The translations under genes were made by a program, and so were the position numbers. A model generated the notes under the pieces. It saw only the letters and a list, made by a program, of their open reading frames with translations. It was not told the origin of the DNA and made no database searches. Shown here one piece after another: positions 52,957-60,676 of a DNA stretch of 64,000 nucleotides (positions within the stretch are counted from its first letter, which is position 1; the number at the start of each line of letters is the position of its first letter). The stretch comes from Streptomyces cyaneochromogenes. GTDB lineage: Bacteria > Actinomycetota > Actinomycetes > Streptomycetales > Streptomycetaceae. The stretch lies in the NCBI RefSeq assembly GCF_003963535.1, contig NZ_CP034539.1:5704001-5768000 (forward strand). Reading direction: 5' to 3'.

Positions 52957-54668
52957 CCAGCACAGGCATACGACTGCACGCGCCCGCGCCCGGGTGGTCC
53001 ATCGCCGCGGACGTCGTGGTCGTCGGCTCCGGTGTCGCCGGCCTCACCGCGGCCCTGCGCTGCGAGGCCGAGGGCCTGAAGACGGTCGTCGTCACCAAGG
53101 CCCGCCTCGACGACGGCTCCACCCGCTGGGCCCAGGGCGGCATCGCCGCAGCCCTCGGCGAGGGCGACACCCCCGAACAGCACCTGGACGACACCCTGGT
53201 CGCGGGCGCCGGCCTGTGCGACGAGGAGGCCGTACGGATCCTCGTGACGGAGGGCCCGGACGCCGTACGCCGCCTCATCGCGACCGGCGCCCACTTCGAC
53301 GAGTCCGAGGAAGGCGGCCTGGAGCTCACCCGCGAGGGCGGCCACCACCGCCGCCGTATCGCCCACGCCGGCGGCGACGCGACCGGCGCGGAGATCTCCC
53401 GGGCACTGGTCGAGGCGGTACGCGCGCGTGGCCTGCGCACGATCGAGAACGCCCTGGTCCTCGACCTGCTCACCGACGCCGACGGCCGTACGGCGGGCGT
53501 CACCCTGCACGTCATGGGCGAGGGCCAGCACGACGGCGTAGGCGCGGTCCACGCCCCCGCGGTGATCCTGGCGACCGGCGGCATGGGCCAGGTCTTCTCG
53601 GCGACGACGAACCCGTCGGTGTCGACGGGCGACGGCGTCGCCCTGGCGCTCCGGGCGGGCGCCGAGGTGAGCGACCTGGAATTCGTGCAGTTCCACCCCA
53701 CCGTGCTCTTCCTCGGCCCGGACGCGGAGGGCCAGCAGCCCCTGGTCTCCGAGGCGGTACGCGGCGAGGGCGCCCACCTGGTCGACGCCGACGGCGTGCG
53801 CTTCATGGTCGGCCGGCACGAACTCGCCGAACTCGCCCCCCGGGACATCGTCGCCAAGGGCATCATGCGGCGCATGCAGGAGCAGGACGCCGAGCACATG
53901 TTCCTCGACGCCCGGCACTTCGGCGCCGACATGTGGGAGCACCGCTTCCCGACGATCCTCGCCGCCTGCCGCGCCCACGGCATCGACCCGGTGCACGACC
54001 CCATCCCGATAGCGCCGGCCGCCCACTACGCCTCCGGCGGCGTACGCACCGACTCCCAGGGCCGTACGACCGTCCCCGGCCTGTACGCGTGCGGCGAGGT
54101 CGCCTGCACGGGCGTGCACGGCGCCAACCGCCTGGCCTCGAACTCACTCCTCGAAGGCCTGGTCTACGCCGAGCGCATCGTGGAGGACATCGCGGCCTCC
54201 CGGGAGGCGAACGGCCTCCACGCGCGCGTGCCGCACCCGGTGCCCTACCCCGAGACCCCCGAGCACCCCCTGCTCGCTCCCGAGGCCCGTTTCGCGATCC
54301 AGCGGATCATGACGGACGGCGCCGGAGTCCTGCGCTCCGCCGAGTCCATGACGAAGGCCGCCGACCAGCTCCAGCGACTCCACACCGAGGCCCGCGACGC
54401 CCTCGCCGAGAACGGCAAGACCGCCGAGCCCGGTGTCGACACCTGGGAGGCCACGAACCTCCTGTGCGTGGCCCGGGTCCTGGTGGCCGCCGGCAGCCTG
54501 CGCGAGGAGACTCGGGGCTGCCACTGGCGCGAGGACGAGCCCGACCGCGACGACGCGACATGGCGGCGCCACATCGTCGTACGCCTGAACCCGGACCGCA
54601 CACTGGCCGTGCACACCACCGAAACCGCAGACTTCCCCCCGACCCGGCAGCCACAGCAGGAGCAGTGA
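52953..54668 (+). CDS. nadB: L-aspartate oxidase
   Basis: A 571-residue flavoenzyme oxidising aspartate to iminoaspartate for quinolinate synthesis. The FAD motif VVVGSGVAGLTAALRCEAEG, STRWAQGGIAAALGEGD, the active-site region EFVQFHPTVLF, and SGGVRTDSQGRTTVPGLYAC are conserved, with the helical C-terminal domain. GTGA overlaps with panC upstream and nadC downstream. The partner quinolinate synthase gene nadA is absent from this operon and from the window, unlike the usual nadA-nadB-nadC order. Confidence 0.97.
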   Translation: MTSTGIRLHAPAPGWSIAADVVVVGSGVAGLTAALRCEAEGLKTVVVTKARLDDGSTRWAQGGIAAALGEGDTPEQHLDDTLVAGAGLCDEEAVRILVTEGPDAVRRLIATGAHFDESEEGGLELTREGGHHRRRIAHAGGDATGAEISRALVEAVRARGLRTIENALVLDLLTDADGRTAGVTLHVMGEGQHDGVGAVHAPAVILATGGMGQVFSATTNPSVSTGDGVALALRAGAEVSDLEFVQFHPTVLFLGPDAEGQQPLVSEAVRGEGAHLVDADGVRFMVGRHELAELAPRDIVAKGIMRRMQEQDAEHMFLDARHFGADMWEHRFPTILAACRAHGIDPVHDPIPIAPAAHYASGGVRTDSQGRTTVPGLYACGEVACTGVHGANRLASNSLLEGLVYAERIVEDIAASREANGLHARVPHPVPYPETPEHPLLAPEARFAIQRIMTDGAGVLRSAESMTKAADQLQRLHTEARDALAENGKTAEPGVDTWEATNLLCVARVLVAAGSLREETRGCHWREDEPDRDDATWRRHIVVRLNPDRTLAVHTTETADFPPTRQPQQEQ

Positions 54669-55654
54669 CAGAAGTGACCACCCCCGACCTTCCCCTCGCC
54701 CCGAACGGCGGCTGCGGCGACGACTGCGCCTGCGGTGCCGGCGAGGAGGCCGCAGAATACGCGGAGTGCGGCCTCGACCCCGCGCTCGCCCAGCTCCTGG
54801 CCGACGCGGGCCTCGACCCGGTCGAGGTCGAGGACATCGCCAACGTGGCCATCCAGGAGGACCTGGCGCACGGCGTGGACGTGACGACGGTCGCGACCAT
54901 CCCCGAAGAAGCAGTGGCCACGGCCGACTTCGTAGCTCGCGAGGCGGGCGTCGTGGCGGGCCTCAGGGTCGCCGAAGCGGTCATCTCGATCGTCTGCGAG
55001 GACGAGTTCGAGGTGGAGCGCCACGTGGAGGACGGCGACAGGGTGGAGGCGGGCCACAAGCTCCTGTCGGTCACCACCCGCACCCGAGACCTCCTGACGG
55101 CCGAACGCAGCGCACTGAACATCCTGTGCCGCCTGTCGGGCATCGCGACCGCCACGCGCGCGTGGGCCGACGTACTGGACGGCACGAAGGCAAAGGTCCG
55201 CGACACCCGCAAGACGACGCCGGGCCTGCGCGCGCTGGAGAAGTACGCCGTGCGCTGCGGCGGCGGAGTCAACCACCGCATGTCCCTGTCGGACGCGGCG
55301 CTGGTCAAGGACAACCACGTGGTGGCGGCGGGCGGCGTGGCCCAGGCCTTCAAGGCGGTCCGCGAGACCTTCCCGGACGTCCCGATCGAGGTCGAGGTGG
55401 ACACCCTCCACCAACTCCGCGAAGTGGTGGACGCGGGCGCGGACCTGATCCTCCTGGACAACTTCACGCCGATCGAGTGCGAGGAGGCGGTGGCCCTAGT
55501 GCACGGCCGCGCGGCCCTCGAGGCATCGGGCCGCCTGACCCTCGACAACGCCAAGGCGTACGCCGAGACGGGCGTCGACTACCTGGCCGTAGGGGCCCTC
55601 ACCCACTCCTCGCCGATCCTGGACATCGGCCTGGACCTGCGAGCGGCGGAGTAG
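54665..55654 (+). CDS. nadC: nicotinate-nucleotide pyrophosphorylase (quinolinate phosphoribosyltransferase)
   Basis: A 329-residue enzyme converting quinolinate and PRPP to nicotinate mononucleotide. It has QEDLAHGVDVTT, LSVTTRTRDLLTAERSALNI, DTRKTTPGLRALEKYAVRCG, HRMSLSDAALVKDNHV and VDYLAVGALTHSS. The first 40 residues are an extension before the catalytic fold with four cysteines (C17, C21, C23, C35; CGDDCACG) of unknown purpose. The GTG overlaps the nadB stop; a GTG at 54674 is an alternative. coaX follows after 8 nt. Confidence 0.96.
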   Translation: MTEVTTPDLPLAPNGGCGDDCACGAGEEAAEYAECGLDPALAQLLADAGLDPVEVEDIANVAIQEDLAHGVDVTTVATIPEEAVATADFVAREAGVVAGLRVAEAVISIVCEDEFEVERHVEDGDRVEAGHKLLSVTTRTRDLLTAERSALNILCRLSGIATATRAWADVLDGTKAKVRDTRKTTPGLRALEKYAVRCGGGVNHRMSLSDAALVKDNHVVAAGGVAQAFKAVRETFPDVPIEVEVDTLHQLREVVDAGADLILLDNFTPIECEEAVALVHGRAALEASGRLTLDNAKAYAETGVDYLAVGALTHSSPILDIGLDLRAAE

Positions 55655-55662
55655 GAACGGGC

Positions 55663-56460
55663 ATGCTCCTCACGATCGACGTAGGCAACACCCACACCGT
55701 CCTCGGCCTGTTCGACGGCGAGGACATCGTCGAGCACTGGCGCATCTCCACGGACGCCCGCCGCACGGCCGACGAACTGGCCGTCCTCCTCCAGGGCCTG
55801 ATGGGCATGCACCCGCTCCTCGGCGAGGAACTGGGCGACGGCATCGACGGCATCGCCATCTGCGCGACGGTCCCCTCGGTCCTGCACGAGCTCCGCGAGG
55901 TGACCCGCCGCTACTACGGCGACGTCCCCGCGGTCCTCGTCGAACCGGGCGTGAAGACGGGCGTACCGATCCTCACGGACAACCCCAAGGAGGTCGGCGC
56001 CGACCGCATCATCAACGCGGTCGCGGCGGTCGACCTCTACGGTGGCCCGGCGATCGTCGTCGACTTCGGTACGGCGACGACGTTCGACGCGGTGAGCGCG
56101 CGCGGCGAGTACGTCGGCGGCGTCATCGCCCCCGGCATCGAGATCTCGGTCGAGGCCCTCGGCGTCCGGGGCGCGCAACTCCGCAAGATCGAGGTGGCCC
56201 GCCCGCGCAGCGTCATCGGCAAGAACACCGTCGAGGCCATGCAGTCCGGCATCATCTACGGCTTCGCAGGCCAGGTGGACGGTGTGGTCGCCCGCATGGC
56301 CCGCGAACTCGCCGACGACCCCGAAGAGGTCACCGTCATCGCCACGGGCGGTCTGGCCCCGATGGTCCTGGGCGAGTCCTCGGTCATCGACGAACACGAG
56401 CCGTGGCTGACACTGATCGGCCTACGCCTGGTCTACGAACGCAACGTCTCCCGCATGTGA
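55663..56460 (+). CDS. coaX: type III pantothenate kinase
   Basis: A 265-residue ASKHA-fold kinase phosphorylating pantothenate, the committing step of CoA synthesis. It has LTIDVGNTHTVLGLF at the N-terminus, GADRIINAVAAVDLYGGP, VDFGTATTFDAVS, YVGGVIAPGIEIS and TGGLAP. It is the last gene of the DUF2520-panC-nadB-nadC-coaX run. The ATG start has GTAGGAACGGG upstream. The repeat-rich gap at 56461 follows. Confidence 0.96.
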   Translation: MLLTIDVGNTHTVLGLFDGEDIVEHWRISTDARRTADELAVLLQGLMGMHPLLGEELGDGIDGIAICATVPSVLHELREVTRRYYGDVPAVLVEPGVKTGVPILTDNPKEVGADRIINAVAAVDLYGGPAIVVDFGTATTFDAVSARGEYVGGVIAPGIEISVEALGVRGAQLRKIEVARPRSVIGKNTVEAMQSGIIYGFAGQVDGVVARMARELADDPEEVTVIATGGLAPMVLGESSVIDEHEPWLTLIGLRLVYERNVSRM

Positions 56461-56525
56461 CTCCGTCGGCAGGGCCGCTCACCAGTGCCGCCCACCGCCG
56501 ACTCACCCGACGTCGACGCGGCCCA

Positions 56526-56598
56526 CTGGGGGCCTGCGGCCCCCAGACCCCCGCTTCGGCCCCGAAAGGGCCTCGTCCTCAAACGCCGGACGGGCTGG
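56526..56598. repeat. Streptomyces intergenic repeat element with hairpin
   Basis: CTGGGGGCC-TGC-GGCCCCCAG is a perfect 9-bp stem (56526-56546). It is followed by a CTTCGG...CGAAAG mini-hairpin and the CCTCGTCCTCAAACGCCGGA segment (56571-56590), which I recall as a recurrent downstream-of-gene sequence in Streptomyces. It may terminate coaX transcription. Confidence 0.65.
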
Positions 56599-56685
56599 AA
56601 TGCCGCGACCGGCGTCCAGAGGTGACGGCCCACCGGGGATGGGCGCACCCCCGCGGCGCCGCAGTCGCGTACGGCGGCAAGGGGA

Positions 56686-56784
56686 CGTGCCGGGGGGTGT
56701 CCGCCCGCAGTGGCCGGCGTCAACACGCGGCACCTCCCGGCCTAAGTCCAACCGCCGGTCCGAGGACGGACACCCCCCGGCACG
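56686..56784. repeat. 18-bp perfect inverted repeat around 63 nt
   Basis: The left arm at 56686-56703 and right arm at 56767-56784 are exactly complementary (CGTGCCGGGGGGTGTCCG). The interior contains GTCAACACGCGGCACC. It could fold as a long-stem structure; its purpose is unknown. Confidence 0.75.
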
Positions 56785-56943
56785 GCCCCGACCCCCACCC
56801 CACCCGCAGGCGCTACGCGCACCCCACCAAGGCGGCACAGGCCGCCGCAGGCATAGAGGCGCACCCCCACCACCCGAGTGGCTCCCCACGCCACACCCAC
56901 CCCCCTATGCCGTGTTTGTCTGATTAGCGCGTATCGTCACCGC

Positions 56944-57639
56944 ATGCCCACGCCATACGGATCCCGCGGCGGCATGGCGTTCGGCGCGGAGGAGCTGCGT
57001 GTGCTCCGCCGCGCTCTCGCCCTCGCCCTCCACCCCAGCCCCGCCTCGGCCGAAGACGTCCAGGACTGTCTCCGCCTCGCCGAGTCGCTCGACGAGGCGA
57101 TGCGCGAGGGTGCCCGGTTGCGTGCGTTCTTGGTGGCCGACCTCGCCCGCTACCGCGCCGCCCTCCCCGGCACCGCAGCCGGCTACCTCACCCTCCTCGA
57201 AGAGGCCCTCACAGCGGGGTACCACCCGACCCCCGACGACCTCGCCGCCCTGAGGGCCCTGCGCGGCAAACCCACCGCAGCCACCCTCCTCACCCGCTGC
57301 CGGCCACTCACCGCACACCCGGCCCGCCAAGCCACCCCCGCAGCCCCCGCCATCCCCGCGTCCCGCACCCACCTCCAGGCCCTCCCCGGCGGCCTCGCCG
57401 ACGCTTCCCCCGCCACCACAGTCGTCCTCCCCGCCCAGGACACCGGCCAGGAGCCCGACAAGCCACCCCGGAGGAAGCCCGCCGAAAAGCCGGCCGCCCC
57501 CAAACCCGGCCCCGGCCCCGAGCCCACCCCCGCCGCCCCGAGGCCACCACGCCCCATCCCCACCCCGGGCGAGGTCTTCCCCCGCCGCAAACCGACCCCA
57601 CCGCCCACGAACCCACCCCAGCAACTGGCCGCAGGCTGA
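56944..57639 (+). CDS. hypothetical protein with proline-rich C-terminus
   Basis: A 231-residue protein that I do not recognise. The N-terminal half (to about residue 110) is helical (FGAEELRVLRRALALALHPS, DVQDCLRLAESLDEAMREGA, RLRAFLVADLARYRAALPGT). The remainder is disordered, very rich in Pro, Ala and Lys. No signal peptide or membrane segment is seen. The ATG is exactly 7 nt past TATCGT, so it is leaderless. Streptomyces orthologues occur at this locus as far as I remember. A hairpin terminator follows. Confidence 0.75.
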   Translation: MPTPYGSRGGMAFGAEELRVLRRALALALHPSPASAEDVQDCLRLAESLDEAMREGARLRAFLVADLARYRAALPGTAAGYLTLLEEALTAGYHPTPDDLAALRALRGKPTAATLLTRCRPLTAHPARQATPAAPAIPASRTHLQALPGGLADASPATTVVLPAQDTGQEPDKPPRRKPAEKPAAPKPGPGPEPTPAAPRPPRPIPTPGEVFPRRKPTPPPTNPPQQLAAG

Positions 57640-57661
57640 AACCGACCGCAAGGCGGCCCCC

Positions 57662-57690
57662 GGGCGGGTGTCTCCGAAAGACACCCGCCC
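57662..57690. terminator. hairpin terminator
   Basis: A 12-bp perfect stem (GGGCGGGTGTCT and complement) with a 5-nt loop lies 23 nt after the preceding stop. Confidence 0.8.
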
Positions 57691-57773
57691 CGCCCCACCT
57701 CGCCCCACCCCGCCTCGCCCATCCCGCCCCACCCCGCGCCCCCCAAGCCGCACCCCCTGGCTACCCTGGACGC

Positions 57774-57953
57774 ATGGACTACGTCTCCGCACTCCTCCCC
57801 CCAGCCGTCATGGCCGTGTTCTTCATCGGTGTGATCAGGGTGATCGTGAAGACCCAGGGCGGAGCCAACAAGGCCAAGGAGGACGCGGCCGTCGACGCCG
57901 CCCTCGCGCGCGCGGAGGGCACCCGCCAGGCGTCCACGACCCCGGACGCCTGA
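57774..57953 (+). CDS. small single-pass membrane protein
   Basis: A 59-residue protein. One hydrophobic segment (residues 5-24, LLPPAVMAVFFIGVIRVIV) is followed by a charged helical tail (KTQGGANKAKEDAAVDAALA). The ATG is 7 nt past TACCCT (57762-57767), making it leaderless. An intrinsic terminator follows its stop, so it forms its own transcription unit. The function is unknown; similar short membrane proteins sit at this place in other streptomycetes, as I recall. Confidence 0.75.
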   Translation: MDYVSALLPPAVMAVFFIGVIRVIVKTQGGANKAKEDAAVDAALARAEGTRQASTTPDA

Positions 57954-57990
57954 GCCGACAGGCGCAGGCGCCGCAACCGGCGAGCTCACC

Positions 57991-58035
57991 GGCGTACGAC
58001 TCAAGCCATCGCTTTCCGAGTCGTACGCCCTTTTT
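57991..58035 (+). terminator. intrinsic terminator
   Basis: A 12-bp perfect stem (GGCGTACGACTC and complement at 58018-58029), a 15-nt loop and a T5 run (58031-58035). Confidence 0.88.
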
Positions 58036-58105
58036 GTTCCCGTTTGCTGGAGAAAGTGCCCGTCCGACACGCCAACCTCTAGATTTCACACTATTGTTCT
58101 GAGTT

Positions 58106-58726
58106 GTGCCTCGCCCATTGGGAGAACTCGAAGACGCGGTCATGACGCGGGTGTGGAAGTGGAACCGCCCGGTGACCGTTCGAGAAGTCCTGGAAGATCT
58201 CCAGCAGGAACGGTCCATCGCGTACACCACGGTGATGACCGTTTTGGACAATCTCCATCAGAAGGGCTGGGTACGCCGCGAAGCGGAAGGCCGGGCCTAT
58301 CGATATGAGGCGGTCTCCACGCGAGCCGCCTACGCAGCCGCCCTGATGAACGACGCCTGGTCGCAGAGCGACAACCCCGCCGCAGCGCTCGTCGCCTTCT
58401 TCGGCATGATGAGCGAGGAACAGCGCCACGCCCTGCGAGACGCCGTACGCATCGTCCAGGGCCCGGAAACACCCGAGCCCACGGAACCGCCCGATACACG
58501 CCGCGTTACGAGCACCGATACCAGCAGCACCGATACCAGCAGCCCCGATACCAGCAGCAGCGATACAGGCAGCGTCGATACCAGCGACGTCGATACCGCC
58601 GGCCCCGATACCGGCACCGATAGCGACCGCACCCTTACCTCCGGCACCGATACCACCGGCACGGATACCCGTACCGATACCGGCCGTGAGAACCCCGCCT
58701 CGGCGCAGGACCCCCGCGGGCGATAG
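58106..58726 (+). CDS. BlaI/MecI-family regulator with repeat-expanded tail
   Basis: A 206-residue protein. Residues 1-115 form the winged-helix BlaI/MecI domain (LGELEDAVMTRVWKWNRPVT, VREVLEDLQQERSIAYTTVM, TVLDNLHQKGWVRREAEGRA) with its dimerisation helices. The remaining 75 residues are a Thr/Asp/Ser repeat encoded by 15-bp DNA units. No BlaR1-type sensor protease gene is adjacent, so how it is inactivated is unclear. The GTG lacks a ribosome site and follows TATTGT by 8 nt. A GNAT gene follows within 10 nt of the stop. Confidence 0.88.
   Translation: MPRPLGELEDAVMTRVWKWNRPVTVREVLEDLQQERSIAYTTVMTVLDNLHQKGWVRREAEGRAYRYEAVSTRAAYAAALMNDAWSQSDNPAAALVAFFGMMSEEQRHALRDAVRIVQGPETPEPTEPPDTRRVTSTDTSSTDTSSPDTSSSDTGSVDTSDVDTAGPDTGTDSDRTLTSGTDTTGTDTRTDTGRENPASAQDPRGR
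58516..58690 (+). repeat. 15-bp coding tandem repeat in the BlaI-like gene
   Basis: The CGATA core recurs at 58516, 58531, 58546, 58561, 58576, 58591 and 58606 (period 15), then more irregularly to about 58690. Asp is encoded almost only by GAT here, a rare codon in the rest of the window. Confidence 0.85.
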
Positions 58727-58735
58727 CGTCCGCTC

Positions 58736-59299
58736 ATGTCAGCAGAGAGCCACTCCGCCGAGAGCCCCTCGGCGGAGAGCCCAGAAGTCACCGCAAAAGC
58801 CATCACCGTCCGGCGGGCCCGCACCAGCGATGTCCCGGTGGTGCGTCGTCTCCTTGACGAGTACGTCCAGCGTCGCATCCTGCTCGACAAAGCCACGGTC
58901 ACGCTTTACGAGGACATCCAGGAGTTCTGGGTCGCAGAACGCGACGACAACGGCGAGGTCGTCGGCTGCGGCGCCCTGCACGTGATGTGGGAAGACCTGG
59001 CGGAAGTCCGCACTCTCGCCGTGAAGCCCGGCCTGAAGGGCGCCGGCGTCGGTCATCAGTTGCTGGAGAAGTTGCTGCACACCGCGCGCTGGCTCGGCGT
59101 TCGACGGGTTTTCTGTCTGACCTTCGAAGTGGACTTCTTCGGCAAGCACGGCTTCGTCGAGATCGGCGAGACCCCGGTTGACACCGATGTCTACGCGGAG
59201 CTGCTGCGTTCCTATGACGAGGGCGTGGCGGAGTTCCTCGGTCTCGAACGAGTGAAACCGAACACCTTGGGCAACAGCCGGATGCTTCTGCATCTGTGA
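58736..59299 (+). CDS. GNAT-family amino-acid N-acetyltransferase
   Basis: A 187-residue acetyltransferase. An Ala/Ser/Glu N-terminus of 20 residues precedes the GNAT fold (ITVRRARTSDVPVVRRLLDE, GCGALHVMWEDLAEVRTLAV, acetyl-CoA loop GLKGAGVGHQLLEKLL, FEVDFFGKHGFVEIGE). It is closest to the short ArgA-type N-acetylglutamate synthases of actinobacteria (Rv2747-like), so a role in arginine synthesis is likely. The ATG is 7 nt past TAGCGT, giving a leaderless start, although the gene lies 10 nt after the BlaI-like stop. Confidence 0.88.
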   Translation: MSAESHSAESPSAESPEVTAKAITVRRARTSDVPVVRRLLDEYVQRRILLDKATVTLYEDIQEFWVAERDDNGEVVGCGALHVMWEDLAEVRTLAVKPGLKGAGVGHQLLEKLLHTARWLGVRRVFCLTFEVDFFGKHGFVEIGETPVDTDVYAELLRSYDEGVAEFLGLERVKPNTLGNSRMLLHL

Positions 59300-59469
59300 T
59301 CGCCGGGGATCCACCAAGGATCCACAACCCGTATTCAGGCCGAGCGGCCATGCCCGGGTTCCCTATGTCCGAAACGCGCATGTTTCCGGACGAGGGTCGG
59401 GCCTCTGGGTCTCTCTGGGTCTCTCCCGGGGGTTTGTGTTTTTCCCGCAAAAGCGGTTTGCTTTCCGAC

Positions 59470-59491
59470 GTACTGCAGTACTGCATATAAC
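59470..59491. promoter_or_regulatory. lsr2 promoter region with GTACTGCAGTAC palindrome
   Basis: A perfect 12-bp palindrome (59470-59481) directly precedes a -10-like TATAAC (59486-59491). The surrounding 59400-59500 stretch is unusually T-rich for this genome. It is a likely regulated promoter of lsr2. Confidence 0.55.
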
Positions 59492-59557
59492 AGGGGACGG
59501 TGAAACGGCGCACGCCGTAGACCCCCGGCCCTCAAGTTATCGATGAAAGGAAATCCG

Positions 59558-59893
59558 GTGGCACAGAAGGTTCAGGTCCTTCTTGTCGACGACCTCGACG
59601 GCGGCGAGGCGGACGAGACCGTGACGTTCGCGCTGGACGGCAAGACGTACGAGATCGATCTCACGACTGCCAATGCGGACAAGCTCCGTGGCCTTCTCGA
59701 CCCTTACGTGAAGGGCGGTCGTCGTACCGGAGGCCGTGCTTCGGGTGGTCGCGGAAAGGCGCGCGCCGCTTCCGGTGGCAGTCAGGACACCGCGCAGATC
59801 CGCGCGTGGGCCAAGGAGAACGGCTACGAGGTCAACGACCGCGGCCGTGTTCCCGCGTCCATTCGCGAGGCATACGAGAAGGCCAACGCCTGA
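59558..59893 (+). CDS. lsr2: nucleoid-associated protein Lsr2
   Basis: A 111-residue H-NS-like xenogeneic silencer binding AT-rich DNA. The N-terminal oligomerisation domain (KVQVLLVDDLDGGEADETVT, FALDGKTYEIDLTTANADKL) is followed by a Gly/Arg linker and the C-terminal domain with IRAWAKENGYEVNDRGRVPA, containing the RGR minor-groove hook. The GTG at 59558 has AAAGGA at 7 nt; an ATG five codons earlier overlaps that site. Known role: silencing of horizontally acquired and specialised-metabolite genes in Streptomyces. Confidence 0.97.
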   Translation: MAQKVQVLLVDDLDGGEADETVTFALDGKTYEIDLTTANADKLRGLLDPYVKGGRRTGGRASGGRGKARAASGGSQDTAQIRAWAKENGYEVNDRGRVPASIREAYEKANA

Positions 59894-59951
59894 TCGAGGC
59901 CATGGCTTGATCAATGGCCAACGTCTGGTTCAAGGCCAGAGTTCGACCGGC

Positions 59952-59972
59952 GAACAGGCCAAAAGCCTGTTC
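59952..59972. terminator. hairpin between lsr2 and the opposing gene
   Basis: GAACAGGC (59952-59959), a 5-nt loop and GCCTGTTC (59965-59972). It touches the stop codon of the opposing gene. Confidence 0.6.
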
Positions 59973-60676
59973 TACGGACAGGGCGACGGCTGTGCGCCCG
60001 CGCGCCGCAGTCGCAAGCGGTGGCAATGCGTTGCCACCGTGTCCAGAACCCGCACCAGATCGGGGGCGCCCCCACCGCCCCCCATGGCCGACAGTGTCGG
60101 CAGCGAGGCCTCGACCTCGCCCCCAGGCTCGGGGGGCCGCAGCCACACGGCGGCCCCCTGCACGGCATCGGGACGGCCCGTGGAAAGCGGCCGCACCGCG
60201 CAGGGCACCGGCAGACAAGGACGCCGTACGGCCGCCCTCGGCCCCGGCTCGACCGGATGCCGTACGGCCGTGACGGGCTCCCACTCGGATCGCACCGGCG
60301 CCTCCATGAGGTCGCCCTCGCCGAGCGTCGTCAGGTCCAGGGGCAGCGTGCCCCACTCCAGCCAGTCCAGCGCCCCGGGGACCTCCTGCGCGTCGCCCGC
60401 GGCGATGAGCAGCCGCATCCGGTCGCCCGTTGCGGCCACCGGGGACCCCGGCGCCAGATGACGCAGCGCCGCGAGGCCCGCCGCGGCCGGGACGTCCAGG
60501 ACGTCGAAGCGCGGGCCCACGCGAAGGAACAGAGGGAATCCGGGTGCTCCGGGCACCACCGGCCAGCCCAGTTCGTTCTCGTACCACCGACGGACCTGAT
60601 CGCTCGGATCGAGCGGCCGACGGGGAAGGGGGATCGTGGCGAGGTCCGTGGTGATCACGGGGCGGGTGCCGACCAT
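59972..60676 (-). CDS. SCO3374-family protein
   Basis: A 234-residue protein of the Streptomyces-restricted SCO3374 type. It begins VGTRPVITTDLATIPLPRRP with a YENELGWPVVPGAPGFPLFL segment resembling the N-terminus of prim-pol-like proteins, then GPRFDVLDVPAAAGLAALRH and a long Pro/Arg/Gly-rich region. A SMAP-like catalytic DxD is not obvious. Its function is unknown. It lies between lsr2 and clpC in the opposite direction; as I recall, linkage of this family to lsr2 and clpC is conserved among streptomycetes. Confidence 0.8.
   Translation of the reverse strand: MVGTRPVITTDLATIPLPRRPLDPSDQVRRWYENELGWPVVPGAPGFPLFLRVGPRFDVLDVPAAAGLAALRHLAPGSPVAATGDRMRLLIAAGDAQEVPGALDWLEWGTLPLDLTTLGEGDLMEAPVRSEWEPVTAVRHPVEPGPRAAVRRPCLPVPCAVRPLSTGRPDAVQGAAVWLRPPEPGGEVEASLPTLSAMGGGGGAPDLVRVLDTVATHCHRLRLRRAGAQPSPCP

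Larger units (their letters stand above)
56461..56943. other. repeat-rich intergenic region after coaX
   Basis: About 480 bases without a credible gene. It contains a compact hairpin element (56526-56598) of a kind seen many times in Streptomyces genomes, and a separate long inverted repeat (56686-56784). The last 60 bases hold the promoter of the next gene. Confidence 0.6.

Noticed and set aside
58516..58690. Possible CRISPR or minisatellite outside genes
   Set aside because: In frame with a protein tail and with a 15-bp period, so it is a coding repeat.
59296..59490. 64-residue open frame upstream of lsr2
   Set aside because: No ribosome site, ends in the promoter palindrome, and local T-rich composition fits regulatory DNA.
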